Assembly (NCBI GenBank): GCA_003216615.1
Contig: QCIP01000005.1
Span: forward strand, 1 to 64,000
Direction of reading: 5' to 3'
DNA: 64,000 bases
Source: Prochlorococcus sp. AG-402-M15
GTDB taxonomy: Bacteria > Cyanobacteriota > Cyanobacteriia > PCC-6307 > Cyanobiaceae
Position 1 is the first letter of the stretch, and each line of letters starts with the position of its first letter. The notes under the pieces are model-generated. The model worked only from the letters and a program-made list of their open reading frames with translations. It made no database searches and was not told the DNA's origin. Both the position numbers and the translations under genes were made by a program. This document shows positions 56,875-64,000 of the stretch, piece by piece.

Positions 56875-57303
56875 ATGAGAACATATGGTCAGCGATTTTA
56901 TTTAAAAAAAAAAGTTTCTTACGAAAGTCAAAAAAATTTAGAAAAAATATCTAAACTAAACTTTGAATTAATACATTATTTATTCGACACCATTAATATC
57001 TCTCTTTTAGTTTTAACTTTTATATTATTTTTCTTATCTTTGGATAGCCAAGGGAAATGGTCCAAAACATATAAAACTTTATCTAAAACAAAAGCAATCA
57101 ATAATAATCTCATTGACTATATTTCTAAAACAGAAGAATTTTATATTAGTGAACTTGAGTCTTTCAATACTTATAGAAAAACTAAACCTAAAGATTTAAT
57201 CTATTTAGATAAAATTGCAGAAAAAAAAGAAAGTTTTTTTAAGAGAAATTTCAAAATCTTCATCAAAGGGGCTATTGACAGCAAATATCAAAAAGGATAC
57301 TGA
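56875..57303 (+). CDS. FtsL-like bitopic membrane protein upstream of ftsI
   Basis: The 142-residue protein has a basic cytoplasmic N-terminus (residues 1-30, RFYLKKKVSYESQK), one membrane helix (37-56, FDTINISLLVLTFILFFLSL) and an extracytoplasmic helical segment from about 60 on, with heptad-like spacing (KTYKTLSKTKAINNNLIDYI). That topology and size, and its position directly before ftsI, match FtsL, although sequence similarity cannot be claimed. Its TGA shares a base with the ftsI ATG, so the two are translationally coupled. It was not recognised by family motif. Confidence 0.6.
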   Translation: MRTYGQRFYLKKKVSYESQKNLEKISKLNFELIHYLFDTINISLLVLTFILFFLSLDSQGKWSKTYKTLSKTKAINNNLIDYISKTEEFYISELESFNTYRKTKPKDLIYLDKIAEKKESFFKRNFKIFIKGAIDSKYQKGY

Positions 57304-59051
57304 TGAAAAAGTATAAAAAAATTGTTCATATTTTACCTCTTGATGAAGGGAGATTTAAAGTACTTTATATTTTTATCTTGCTTATAATACTTTGTTTGTT
57401 TGGTAGGTTAGTTAAATTACAAGTCTTTAATGCTTCAGATTTGCAAGAGATAGCAAGATTAAGACAAACTTCTAAAACTACCTCCTTAAAGAAAAGGAGA
57501 TCAATTGTTGATAGAAATAATAGATTAGTTGCTTATGATAAACCACTTTATAAATTATGGGCCCATCCAAAATATTTTAGATTTCAAGGTGATTCAATTA
57601 GAGAAATTCGCAGTATTGAAGAAGTTGCAAGAAAATTATCACCAATTTTGGGTTTGAAAGCTGAAATAATCTCAGAAAAGTTTAATAACAAAATCGATGG
57701 CATCAAGCTTTTGGATAAAATTTCTGAAGAAAAAGCAGAAAAAATTAAAAACCTTCAAATAAGTGGTCTTGATTTGTTTAAATATTCTCAAAGATATTAT
57801 CCACAAGGGGAACTATATTCTAATCTTGTTGGTTTTGTGAATGATGAAAATAAAGGTTCTGCAGGTTTAGAGCTTCATTTAGATAATAAAATTAAAGTTC
57901 TTAATAAAAGTAATTTAATAAAAAGAGGGGGAGATGGTACTCCTCTTCCTGATAATTCAGCACCCGGTGATTTTATTTCAGATTACAAGAGTTTAGGACT
58001 AACCATAGACTCAAAGTTACAGAAAGCATCATTTAATGCCTTATTAAGGCAAGTAAACAAATGGAAAGCAAAGAAGGGATTTGCAATAGTTATGGATGTC
58101 AATAATGGCCAGATCCTTTCCTTGGTTTCAGTCCCTTCATATAATCCAAATAAATTTTGGCAATATGATTCTGAACTCTTCAGGGGTTGGTATTCTCAAG
58201 ATTTATTTGAGCCTGGTTCAACTTTTAAACCTATTAATCTTGCTTTGGCTTTAGAAGAAGGAGTAATCCAAAAAGATGGATTAGTTGAAGATATTGGAAA
58301 GATTGATGTTGGAGGATGGACACTTTCTAATTGGAATAAAAAAGGTAATGGATATATCGATTATCCAAAAGTATTGCAGGTTTCAAGTAATGTTGGGATG
58401 GTAAAAATAATGCAAAACTTAGATCCTACAATTTATTGGGATTTGCTCGAGAATTTAGGCATAAATAAAAATCTAGAGACTGACTTATTTGAATCAACCG
58501 CAGGCCAACTAAAGAGAAAAGATTTATTTGTAAATCAATCAATTGAGCCTGCTGTGGCTTCTTTTGGTCAAGGGTTCTCCATCTCGCCCCTTAAGTTGGT
58601 TCAACTTCACGCGGCTCTAGCAAATGGCGGTTTTGAAGTAACTCCCCATGTAACCTCAACCTTTAATGAAAGAGTAAACAAAAATTCAAAAAAACAATTT
58701 TTTTCAAATGAGGCCTCTAGAACTGTTCTTGAGTGGATGGAGAGCGTAGTAGATAAAGGCAGTGGATCTGAAGTTAAAATTGAGGGTTATAGAATAGCTG
58801 GGAAAACAGGTACTTCCCAAAAAGCTTTAAATGGTTCGTATATAAGTAGAGTTTGTAGTTTTGTAGCTATATTGCCAGTAAATAATCCAAAATACGTAAT
58901 ACTCGTGGTTATTGATGAACCATCTGGGTCTTATGCATATGGTTCAACTGTTGCAGTACCAGTTGCTAGAGAGATTATTGAGAGCTTAATAGTAATTGAA
59001 AAAATGCCTCCTCAGATTAAAGATCAAGAAATGATTGTTAAAAAACCCTAA
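57303..59051 (+). CDS. ftsI: Peptidoglycan transpeptidase FtsI (penicillin-binding protein)
   Basis: Septal transpeptidase that crosslinks peptidoglycan at the division site. The 582-residue protein has a short cytoplasmic part, one helix (about 20-36), the dimerisation domain (GSAGLELHLDN) and the transpeptidase domain with active site STFKP (Ser306-Lys309), SSN (361-363) and KTGTS (501-505). The gene is overlapped by one base with the preceding FtsL-like gene. The absence of ftsW or mraY nearby means the division cluster is split, as is usual in cyanobacteria. Confidence 0.95.
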   Translation: MKKYKKIVHILPLDEGRFKVLYIFILLIILCLFGRLVKLQVFNASDLQEIARLRQTSKTTSLKKRRSIVDRNNRLVAYDKPLYKLWAHPKYFRFQGDSIREIRSIEEVARKLSPILGLKAEIISEKFNNKIDGIKLLDKISEEKAEKIKNLQISGLDLFKYSQRYYPQGELYSNLVGFVNDENKGSAGLELHLDNKIKVLNKSNLIKRGGDGTPLPDNSAPGDFISDYKSLGLTIDSKLQKASFNALLRQVNKWKAKKGFAIVMDVNNGQILSLVSVPSYNPNKFWQYDSELFRGWYSQDLFEPGSTFKPINLALALEEGVIQKDGLVEDIGKIDVGGWTLSNWNKKGNGYIDYPKVLQVSSNVGMVKIMQNLDPTIYWDLLENLGINKNLETDLFESTAGQLKRKDLFVNQSIEPAVASFGQGFSISPLKLVQLHAALANGGFEVTPHVTSTFNERVNKNSKKQFFSNEASRTVLEWMESVVDKGSGSEVKIEGYRIAGKTGTSQKALNGSYISRVCSFVAILPVNNPKYVILVVIDEPSGSYAYGSTVAVPVAREIIESLIVIEKMPPQIKDQEMIVKKP

Positions 59052-59141
59052 AATTTTCCAACTTTATAAAAATTTAGTTCATTATTTGATGATTTCATTA
59101 GGAATTAAAGCTAGTTTATATATATATATGATTATCTGGAT

Positions 59142-60143
59142 ATGAAATCAATTTTAGAACAATTGTCTTCAATGACTGTTGTTGTTGCTGATACTGGAGA
59201 TTTAGATTCGATAAAAAAATTTCAACCAAGGGATGCTACTACTAATCCATCACTAATACTATCTGCTGCTAAAAATCCTGATTATGTAAAATTAATTGAT
59301 AAAGCTCTAGAAAGTTCAGGATATTCATTGCCCGAGGGATTCTCTGAAATAGAATTAATTAAGGAAACTGTTGACCAAGTTTCAGTATTTTTTGGAAAAG
59401 AAATATTGAAAATTATTTCAGGTCGTGTATCCACAGAAGTTGACGCAAGACTGAGTTTTGACACTGAAGCAACGGTAAAAAAAGCAAGAAAATTAATTAA
59501 TCTCTATAAAAATTTTGGAATTGAGAAGGAAAGAATCTTAATTAAGATTGCCTCAACCTGGGAAGGAATTAAAGCAGCTGAAATCTTGGAAAAAGAAGGT
59601 ATTAAATGCAACTTAACTTTACTTTTTAACTTCTGCCAAGCTGTAACTTGTGCAAATGCAAAGATTACTTTAATCTCTCCGTTCGTTGGTCGTATATTGG
59701 ATTGGCATAAAGCGAAAACTGGCAAAACTAGTTTTATAGGTTCTGAAGACCCTGGCGTTATTTCGGTTACACAAATTTATAAGTACTTTAAAGAAAAGGG
59801 ATTCAAGACAGAAGTAATGGGAGCTAGTTTTAGAAATCTTGATGAAATAAAAGAATTAGCAGGTTGCGATCTTTTAACAATCGCGCCAAAATTTCTTGAG
59901 CAACTAAAAAATGAAAAAGGAGATTTAATTAGAAAATTAGATGCAAGTACCCAAATAAATAACTCTATTGACTACAAATTTGAAGAAAAAGATTTCAGAT
60001 TAAGTATGTTAGAGGATCAAATGGCTAGCGAGAAGCTTAGCGAAGGTATAACAGGATTTAGTAAGGCCATAGAAGAATTAGAAGAGCTTTTAAAAAAAAG
60101 ATTATCAGAAATTAAAAATCATAAATTAATTTCTACTAAATAA
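59142..60143 (+). CDS. tal: Transaldolase
   Basis: Moves a dihydroxyacetone unit between sugar phosphates in the pentose phosphate pathway. The 333-residue enzyme has [25 protein letters not shown] at the N-terminus and the Schiff-base lysine in [26 protein letters not shown] and [11 protein letters not shown] are family segments. At 59117-59129 a short TA repeat precedes the start. No EF-hand extension is present, unlike some other cyanobacterial transaldolases. Confidence 0.95.
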   Translation: MKSILEQLSSMTVVVADTGDLDSIKKFQPRDATTNPSLILSAAKNPDYVKLIDKALESSGYSLPEGFSEIELIKETVDQVSVFFGKEILKIISGRVSTEVDARLSFDTEATVKKARKLINLYKNFGIEKERILIKIASTWEGIKAAEILEKEGIKCNLTLLFNFCQAVTCANAKITLISPFVGRILDWHKAKTGKTSFIGSEDPGVISVTQIYKYFKEKGFKTEVMGASFRNLDEIKELAGCDLLTIAPKFLEQLKNEKGDLIRKLDASTQINNSIDYKFEEKDFRLSMLEDQMASEKLSEGITGFSKAIEELEELLKKRLSEIKNHKLISTK

Positions 60144-60166
60144 ATCCAAGTTTTAATTGAAAAAAA

Positions 60167-61300
60167 TTAAATCCTACTTTTTGTTAATAATCTTTTGATG
60201 ACTCTTTTTGCTATGTCTTCATAATTCATTTCTCCAGACAATATTTGAGCAATACGTTTAGGTGCTGTTTTTCGTTTAACACCTAACTGATAACCGGTTC
60301 TCGGAAATCTGTAAAAAACCTGTGCAATTCTCCTACCCCAAGCCATTGATTTCCCCCAATTGTTGTTAATTTTTTTCGTGTAAAGATTTAAATCATCTAC
60401 TTTCCCTGATAGGCATTGGTCTATGCATTCTGCAGCATAAAAACTGCTGATTAAGGACGGTCTTATCCCTTCAGCTAAAAATGGATCGCATAGAGAGGCT
60501 GCATCTCCAACCGCTAAAACTTTATCACCATTTATTGGATGGATGCCATTCCAGATTCTCAGTTTTTTATTAATTGTTTTGTAAGGAAAATCATCAAATC
60601 CGAAGCTTCTAATAACTTCATTATTTATAGCCTGATTTTCTAGAAGACCATTATTTATAAAAGTACCTAATCCAATATTTAAGCTTTCTTTTAATGGGAA
60701 TGCCCATGCAAATCCATATTTTATAAATCCAAATTCAAATCTAACTGTATTTCTAGGAATTTCACCTAAACCTTTCAATCTTAATGAGATTGTGTTTGCA
60801 AATTTCGGTTTTCTTGGCCCCAATTTGAAATATCCGGACCATTTGGATTGGGAGCCGTCTGCAACAACAAGAAATTCAGATATGTATTTTCTTTTGTTAT
60901 TGCAAGTAATTTCCCATTTATCATTTTTTTTTATGATTGTTTCTACTAAAACTTGTCTTATTATCTGAGCCCCATTTCTTAAGGAATCATCTAGTAATAA
61001 TTGATCAAATTTCTCTCTTTTAATAATCCAAAAAGGCGATTCACCAGTCAGATCAGCAGTCACATTATCTTTAGCCTTCCATCTGAATTCAACTTTCTTA
61101 ATTTTTGATTCTATAGAATCTTCTATATCTAAAGGAAGAAATCTTTGCATTGAAGATGCCATCCCACCTGCACATGGTTTGTAATCTTGGAATTTTTCTT
61201 TTTCAATAATTAAAACAGAATATCCTTTCTTTGATAGGTTAAGAGCGGTGGAAGATCCTGATAAACCTCCACCAATTATTACAACGTCAAATTCTATCAA
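60167..61300 (-). CDS. Geranylgeranyl-reductase-family FAD oxidoreductase
   Basis: A 377-residue flavoprotein with the dinucleotide-binding [13 protein letters not shown], the PCAGGM loop typical of the geranylgeranyl reductase family and [20 protein letters not shown] at the FAD site. The family includes ChlP, which reduces the chlorophyll side chain, and enzymes acting on archaeal-type lipids. It resembles ChlP but may be a second paralogue; the main chlP is not seen in this window. TTG 61300 overlaps the stop of frr by four bases (TTGA). Confidence 0.85.
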   Translation of the reverse strand: MIEFDVVIIGGGLSGSSTALNLSKKGYSVLIIEKEKFQDYKPCAGGMASSMQRFLPLDIEDSIESKIKKVEFRWKAKDNVTADLTGESPFWIIKREKFDQLLLDDSLRNGAQIIRQVLVETIIKKNDKWEITCNNKRKYISEFLVVADGSQSKWSGYFKLGPRKPKFANTISLRLKGLGEIPRNTVRFEFGFIKYGFAWAFPLKESLNIGLGTFINNGLLENQAINNEVIRSFGFDDFPYKTINKKLRIWNGIHPINGDKVLAVGDAASLCDPFLAEGIRPSLISSFYAAECIDQCLSGKVDDLNLYTKKINNNWGKSMAWGRRIAQVFYRFPRTGYQLGVKRKTAPKRIAQILSGEMNYEDIAKRVIKRLLTKSRI

Positions 61301-61845
61301 ACTTTTAGAATTTCCTTCTCTTTTTCAGACAATTTAGTTTCTATTAAATTAATAAATTTATCAGTAATTTTCTGAATTGCAGATTGATTATCTCTTGATT
61401 CGTCAATAGAAATAAGACCATCTTTTTCTTCTTTTTTTTCTTTATCAACAGCATCTCTTCTAATATTTCTCAAAGCCACTTTTCCTTCCTCTGCATATTT
61501 AGAGGCTAATTTACAAAATTCTTTTCTTCTTTCCTCTGTTAAAGGAGGAACATTTATTCTTATTACTTTCCCATCATTATTTGGAGTAATACCTAAATCG
61601 CTCATCGAAATAGATTTCTCTATCGCTTGTAAACATGAAATATCAAACGGTTGTATTGAAATTGTTTGTGAATCAACAGTACTTATTGCAGCAAGTGACT
61701 TAATTGGTGTTTCTGCGCCGTAGTACTCAACACTTATTCTGTCTAATAATGAAGAATTAGCTCTGCCTGTCCTTATTGTATTAAAGTTTCTTTGCGTTGC
61801 TTCAATACTTTTATTCATATTTTCATGAATTTCTTGTTCTTTCAT
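61297..61845 (-). CDS. frr: Ribosome recycling factor
   Basis: Splits post-termination ribosomes with EF-G. The 182-residue protein begins [20 protein letters not shown], has [21 protein letters not shown] and [22 protein letters not shown], and ends in the helical tail [20 protein letters not shown]. It follows pyrH by 22 bases, the common pyrH-frr pairing, and overlaps the next gene. Confidence 0.96.
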   Translation of the reverse strand: MKEQEIHENMNKSIEATQRNFNTIRTGRANSSLLDRISVEYYGAETPIKSLAAISTVDSQTISIQPFDISCLQAIEKSISMSDLGITPNNDGKVIRINVPPLTEERRKEFCKLASKYAEEGKVALRNIRRDAVDKEKKEEKDGLISIDESRDNQSAIQKITDKFINLIETKLSEKEKEILKV

Positions 61846-61867
61846 AATAAAAAAATTTAAGTAAGCT

Positions 61868-62572
61868 TTAACTAATTAATGAACCTATAGGCTCCCCAGA
61901 AACAGCTTTAGAGATGTTCCCTTTTTTGAATATATCAAATACCATAATAGGGATATTGTTATCTTTGCATAGAGCAATTGCTGTACTATCCATTACTGCG
62001 ATTTCATCACTAAGAACTTGTTGATAACTAAGAGTAGAATATTTTTTTGCTTCTTTAAATTTATTGGGATCACAATTATATACTCCATCAACTTTGGTAG
62101 CCTTCATAACAACTTCAGCATTTATCTCTGCTGCCCTCAAAGCCGCTGTAGTGTCAGTTGTAAAAAATGGATTGCCGCATCCACCTCCGAAGACTACAAC
62201 TCTACCTTTTTCTAGGTGTCTCATGGCTCTTCTTCTGATATAGGGTTCTGCAATTTCCTGCATTTCTATTGCAGTTTGAACTCTTGTTGCTACTCCTACT
62301 CTTTCCAAACCATCTTGGAGTGAAATCGCATTCATTACTGTTGCTAACATCCCGACATAATCAGCCGTAGCTCTATCCATACCATCTGCAGACCCTTTGA
62401 GCCCCCTAAAAATATTCCCACCCCCAACAACTATTGCAAGTTGTACATTATTTTCGACTACTTTTGAAACATCCTCAGCAATGGACTGAACTATAGCAGG
62501 ATCAATACCATAAGGTTTTTCACCCATGAGTGCTTCACCACTAAGTTTTAAGAGAACTCTTTTGTAAGTCAT
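61868..62572 (-). CDS. pyrH: UMP kinase
   Basis: Phosphorylates UMP to UDP. The 234-residue amino-acid-kinase-fold protein has [30 protein letters not shown], and [22 protein letters not shown], then [10 protein letters not shown]. No bacterial thymidylate kinase features are present. It is the first gene of the pyrH-frr-reductase cluster on the minus strand. The upstream 127 bases to cobO hold no gene I can see. Confidence 0.96.
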   Translation of the reverse strand: MTYKRVLLKLSGEALMGEKPYGIDPAIVQSIAEDVSKVVENNVQLAIVVGGGNIFRGLKGSADGMDRATADYVGMLATVMNAISLQDGLERVGVATRVQTAIEMQEIAEPYIRRRAMRHLEKGRVVVFGGGCGNPFFTTDTTAALRAAEINAEVVMKATKVDGVYNCDPNKFKEAKKYSTLSYQQVLSDEIAVMDSTAIALCKDNNIPIMVFDIFKKGNISKAVSGEPIGSLIS

Positions 62573-62699
62573 TCAATGATTGTACTTTTAAGACATTAGC
62601 AAGTAAATGCATCAAATTTATTTTTTGTTCAGATATTGCTTGCTTCTTTAAACATTTCTAAACCTGCCTAAAGAGAATTAAAATAATAATTTGCTTAAA

Positions 62700-63392
62700 C
62701 TAAAACTCAACACACTTTTGTGCTTTTATTCCTTGCTCTCTAAAAGGATGTTTTATTAGTTTCATTTCTGTAACTAAATCTGCGTAATTGATAATAGAAT
62801 CAGAAGCCCCTCTTCCAGTTAAAACAATATGATTTTTTCTATTATTTAGACTTTTTAAAAAAGTGATTATTACTTCTGAATCAAGATATCCAAGTTTTGT
62901 CGCTATGTTAATTTCATCAAGGATTATAAGTTTATAAGATTCATTCTTTATATATTTTTTGGCTAGATGCCATGCTTCTTGAACTAATTTCTCATCTCTA
63001 ATTCTATCTTGTGTTTCCCAAGTAAATCCTTCTCCTAATGCATGCCAAGAAATATTTGAGGAAAAATATTTAAGTGCTTTTTCTTCTCCAGTGGTCCAGC
63101 CCCCCTTAATAAATTGAATAATTGCTACTTTATAACCGTGCCCTATTGTCCTTAAGGCCATCCCTAAAGATGCAGTTGTTTTACCTTTGCCATTCCCTGT
63201 GAAAACAATCAATAAACCTTTTTTTGTTTTTCTAATTTGTAGTCTTTCAGCTTGAATATCTTTTCTTCGCTGCATCCTTTTTTTATATGAGCCCTCATTG
63301 CTCTCTGGGGATAGTTTTCCTCCCATACCAAGTTCTTTTGCTTGATTATCGAGGTTGAATATTTTCTCGGTAGATAAAGGTTCTTCTTTCAT
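62700..63392 (-). CDS. cobO: Cob(I)yrinic acid a,c-diamide adenosyltransferase CobO
   Basis: Adds the adenosyl group to the corrinoid cobalt during cobalamin synthesis. The 230-residue protein has the P-loop FTGNGKGKTTASLG, VAIIQFIKGGWTTGE and the LDEINIATKLGYLD motif, all typical of the CobA/CobO family. An N-terminal extension of about 50 charged residues (MQRRKDIQAERLQIRKTKKG) precedes the core. It follows the truncated recombinase by 33 bases on the same strand. Confidence 0.95.
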   Translation of the reverse strand: MKEEPLSTEKIFNLDNQAKELGMGGKLSPESNEGSYKKRMQRRKDIQAERLQIRKTKKGLLIVFTGNGKGKTTASLGMALRTIGHGYKVAIIQFIKGGWTTGEEKALKYFSSNISWHALGEGFTWETQDRIRDEKLVQEAWHLAKKYIKNESYKLIILDEINIATKLGYLDSEVIITFLKSLNNRKNHIVLTGRGASDSIINYADLVTEMKLIKHPFREQGIKAQKCVEF

Positions 63393-63425
63393 ATAACTGT
63401 AATTTTATTTAGTGATTATAAATCT

Positions 63426-64000
63426 TTAAATACTTTTAGTTCTTTTTACTTTTAAAAGTGCATTATTAACCGCCTGTTGTTGATCTCTTTTAGTAATCCA
63501 ATGGTGATAAGTTTGAGTATGTAGGCTAACTGAATGTCCCATCATTCTGGCAGCTACTGTATCAGGTAAATCATAAAAAATTGTCCTTACTGCCCAAGCA
63601 TGTCTCAGATCATAAGGTTTTATTTGTAAAGAGTAACGCTTAAACTGATCTGTAATTTTTTTTCCAATATTCTGTAAGGTTGTGATTTTAAGGTCTCTAT
63701 TAATATTTGGCAGTAATTCAGGATTTTCACCAAGTTTTGATAATTCGAACTTTTCTACCCATTCAGGATGGAATGGCCAAACTTGATGTTCCCCTGTTTT
63801 AGTAGTAGGTAAAACTCTAATAATTTTGTCTCCAAAATTTGTTAGAGAACTTAAATCACAAAAAAATACTTCATGATTTCTTAATCCATATGTAGCCATC
63901 AAACCAAAAACGAATTTCCAAGATTTGTTTGGGATCCTCTCCCAAAGCTTCTCTATTAACTCGTCTTTGGGTAGATCTCTAAATCCTGCTTTATTCAGAC
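63426..64000 (-). CDS. Tyrosine recombinase/phage-type integrase (5' end outside window)
   Basis: The frame is open from base 64000 to TAA-strand stop 63426 on the minus strand, so the gene continues past the right edge. Catalytic elements are Arg in MATYGLRNHEV, the second box YDLRHAWAVR, MMGHSVSLHTQTYHHW with its His and the nucleophile Tyr. The first position of the HxLRH box is Tyr instead of His. It is either a resident XerC/D-like protein or a mobile-element integrase; no tRNA attachment site is visible nearby. The likely start lies outside the window; TTG or ATG at 63902/63899 is inside the domain. Confidence 0.85.
   Translation of the reverse strand, partial: LNKAGFRDLPKDELIEKLWERIPNKSWKFVFGLMATYGLRNHEVFFCDLSSLTNFGDKIIRVLPTTKTGEHQVWPFHPEWVEKFELSKLGENPELLPNINRDLKITTLQNIGKKITDQFKRYSLQIKPYDLRHAWAVRTIFYDLPDTVAARMMGHSVSLHTQTYHHWITKRDQQQAVNNALLKVKRTKSI

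Noticed and set aside
59117-59129. TA repeat before tal
   Set aside because: Short simple repeat with no further signal.
63393-64000. tRNA or attachment site next to the recombinase
   Set aside because: No tRNA or long direct repeat is visible in the bases inside the window.

Overview
The window looks like a stretch of core chromosome from a Prochlorococcus, most likely a high-light-adapted strain. The reasons are the very AT-rich sequence with small compact genes, photosystem I genes (psaF, psaJ), a single-helix high-light-inducible protein, cytochrome b6f genes (petC, petA), the photosystem II assembly factor Psb27, cobalamin genes scattered singly, frequent TTG starts, and many small cyanobacterial proteins of unknown function. 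I cannot decide between high-light sub-clades by reading alone. Almost every base is coding. No CRISPR array, insertion sequence, rRNA or obvious prophage is visible.

Layout. 0-10 kb: the tail of an unidentified gene, groL, fabG, ispD, an LD-carboxypeptidase gene, ubiA, ppx, a RodZ-like gene, cobM and lgt. 9-12.4 kb: the petA-petC block, tatC and two small cyanobacterial genes. 12-20.7 kb: an RqcH-like gene, gmk, psaJ-psaF divergent from tsaD-hli, a cation/proton antiporter gene, gltX, tRNA-Asp, a small SH3-like gene, tRNA-Trp and rplS. 20.7-31.9 kb: a small PepSY-like gene, map, a short-chain dehydrogenase gene, a BioD/DRTGG plus SLOG gene pair, a YajQ gene, a prohibitin gene, hemL, xth, small unknowns, larC and a UPF0104 membrane protein gene. 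31.9-35.3 kb, all on the minus strand: an iron-type ABC permease gene, a CobW GTPase gene with a histidine-rich tandem repeat, a pterin dehydratase gene and a YjbQ gene. 35.4-47.8 kb: an M32 carboxypeptidase gene, ppa, hemC, the principal sigma factor gene rpoD, priA, a TPR-DUF3153 fusion gene, argB, ssb, cobK, cutA and a PfkB kinase gene. 47.8-64 kb: purA, psb27, proS, an overlapping small operon with a degenerate second pyrophosphatase, an ArsC-like gene and lepB, a tandem phosphatase gene, a CAAX-type protease gene, an FtsL-like gene plus ftsI, tal, a geranylgeranyl-reductase-like gene, frr-pyrH, cobO, and a tyrosine recombinase running off the right edge.

How the genes fit together. Photosynthesis is served by petA/petC, psaF/psaJ, psb27, hli, tetrapyrrole synthesis (hemL, hemC) and quinone synthesis (ubiA). 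TatC lies directly upstream of genes that include its likely client, the twin-arginine Rieske protein PetC. Lgt, LepB and TatC cover protein maturation at membranes. CobM, CobK and CobO are parts of corrin synthesis. Translation and its quality control are represented by gltX, proS, two tRNAs, rplS, frr, map, tsaD and the RqcH-like gene.

The points most worth a second look are these: a pyrophosphatase paralogue that has lost a metal-binding aspartate; a small FtsL-like membrane protein coupled to ftsI; a long, unusually structured leader upstream of priA with a good promoter and a 32-codon open frame; a soluble helical domain fused in front of an internal lipobox in the DUF3153 protein; a Psb27 without a lipidation cysteine; a larC gene with no larA, larB or larE nearby; and the uncharacterised BioD/DRTGG plus SLOG pair. 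I did not find a clearly new multi-gene system.
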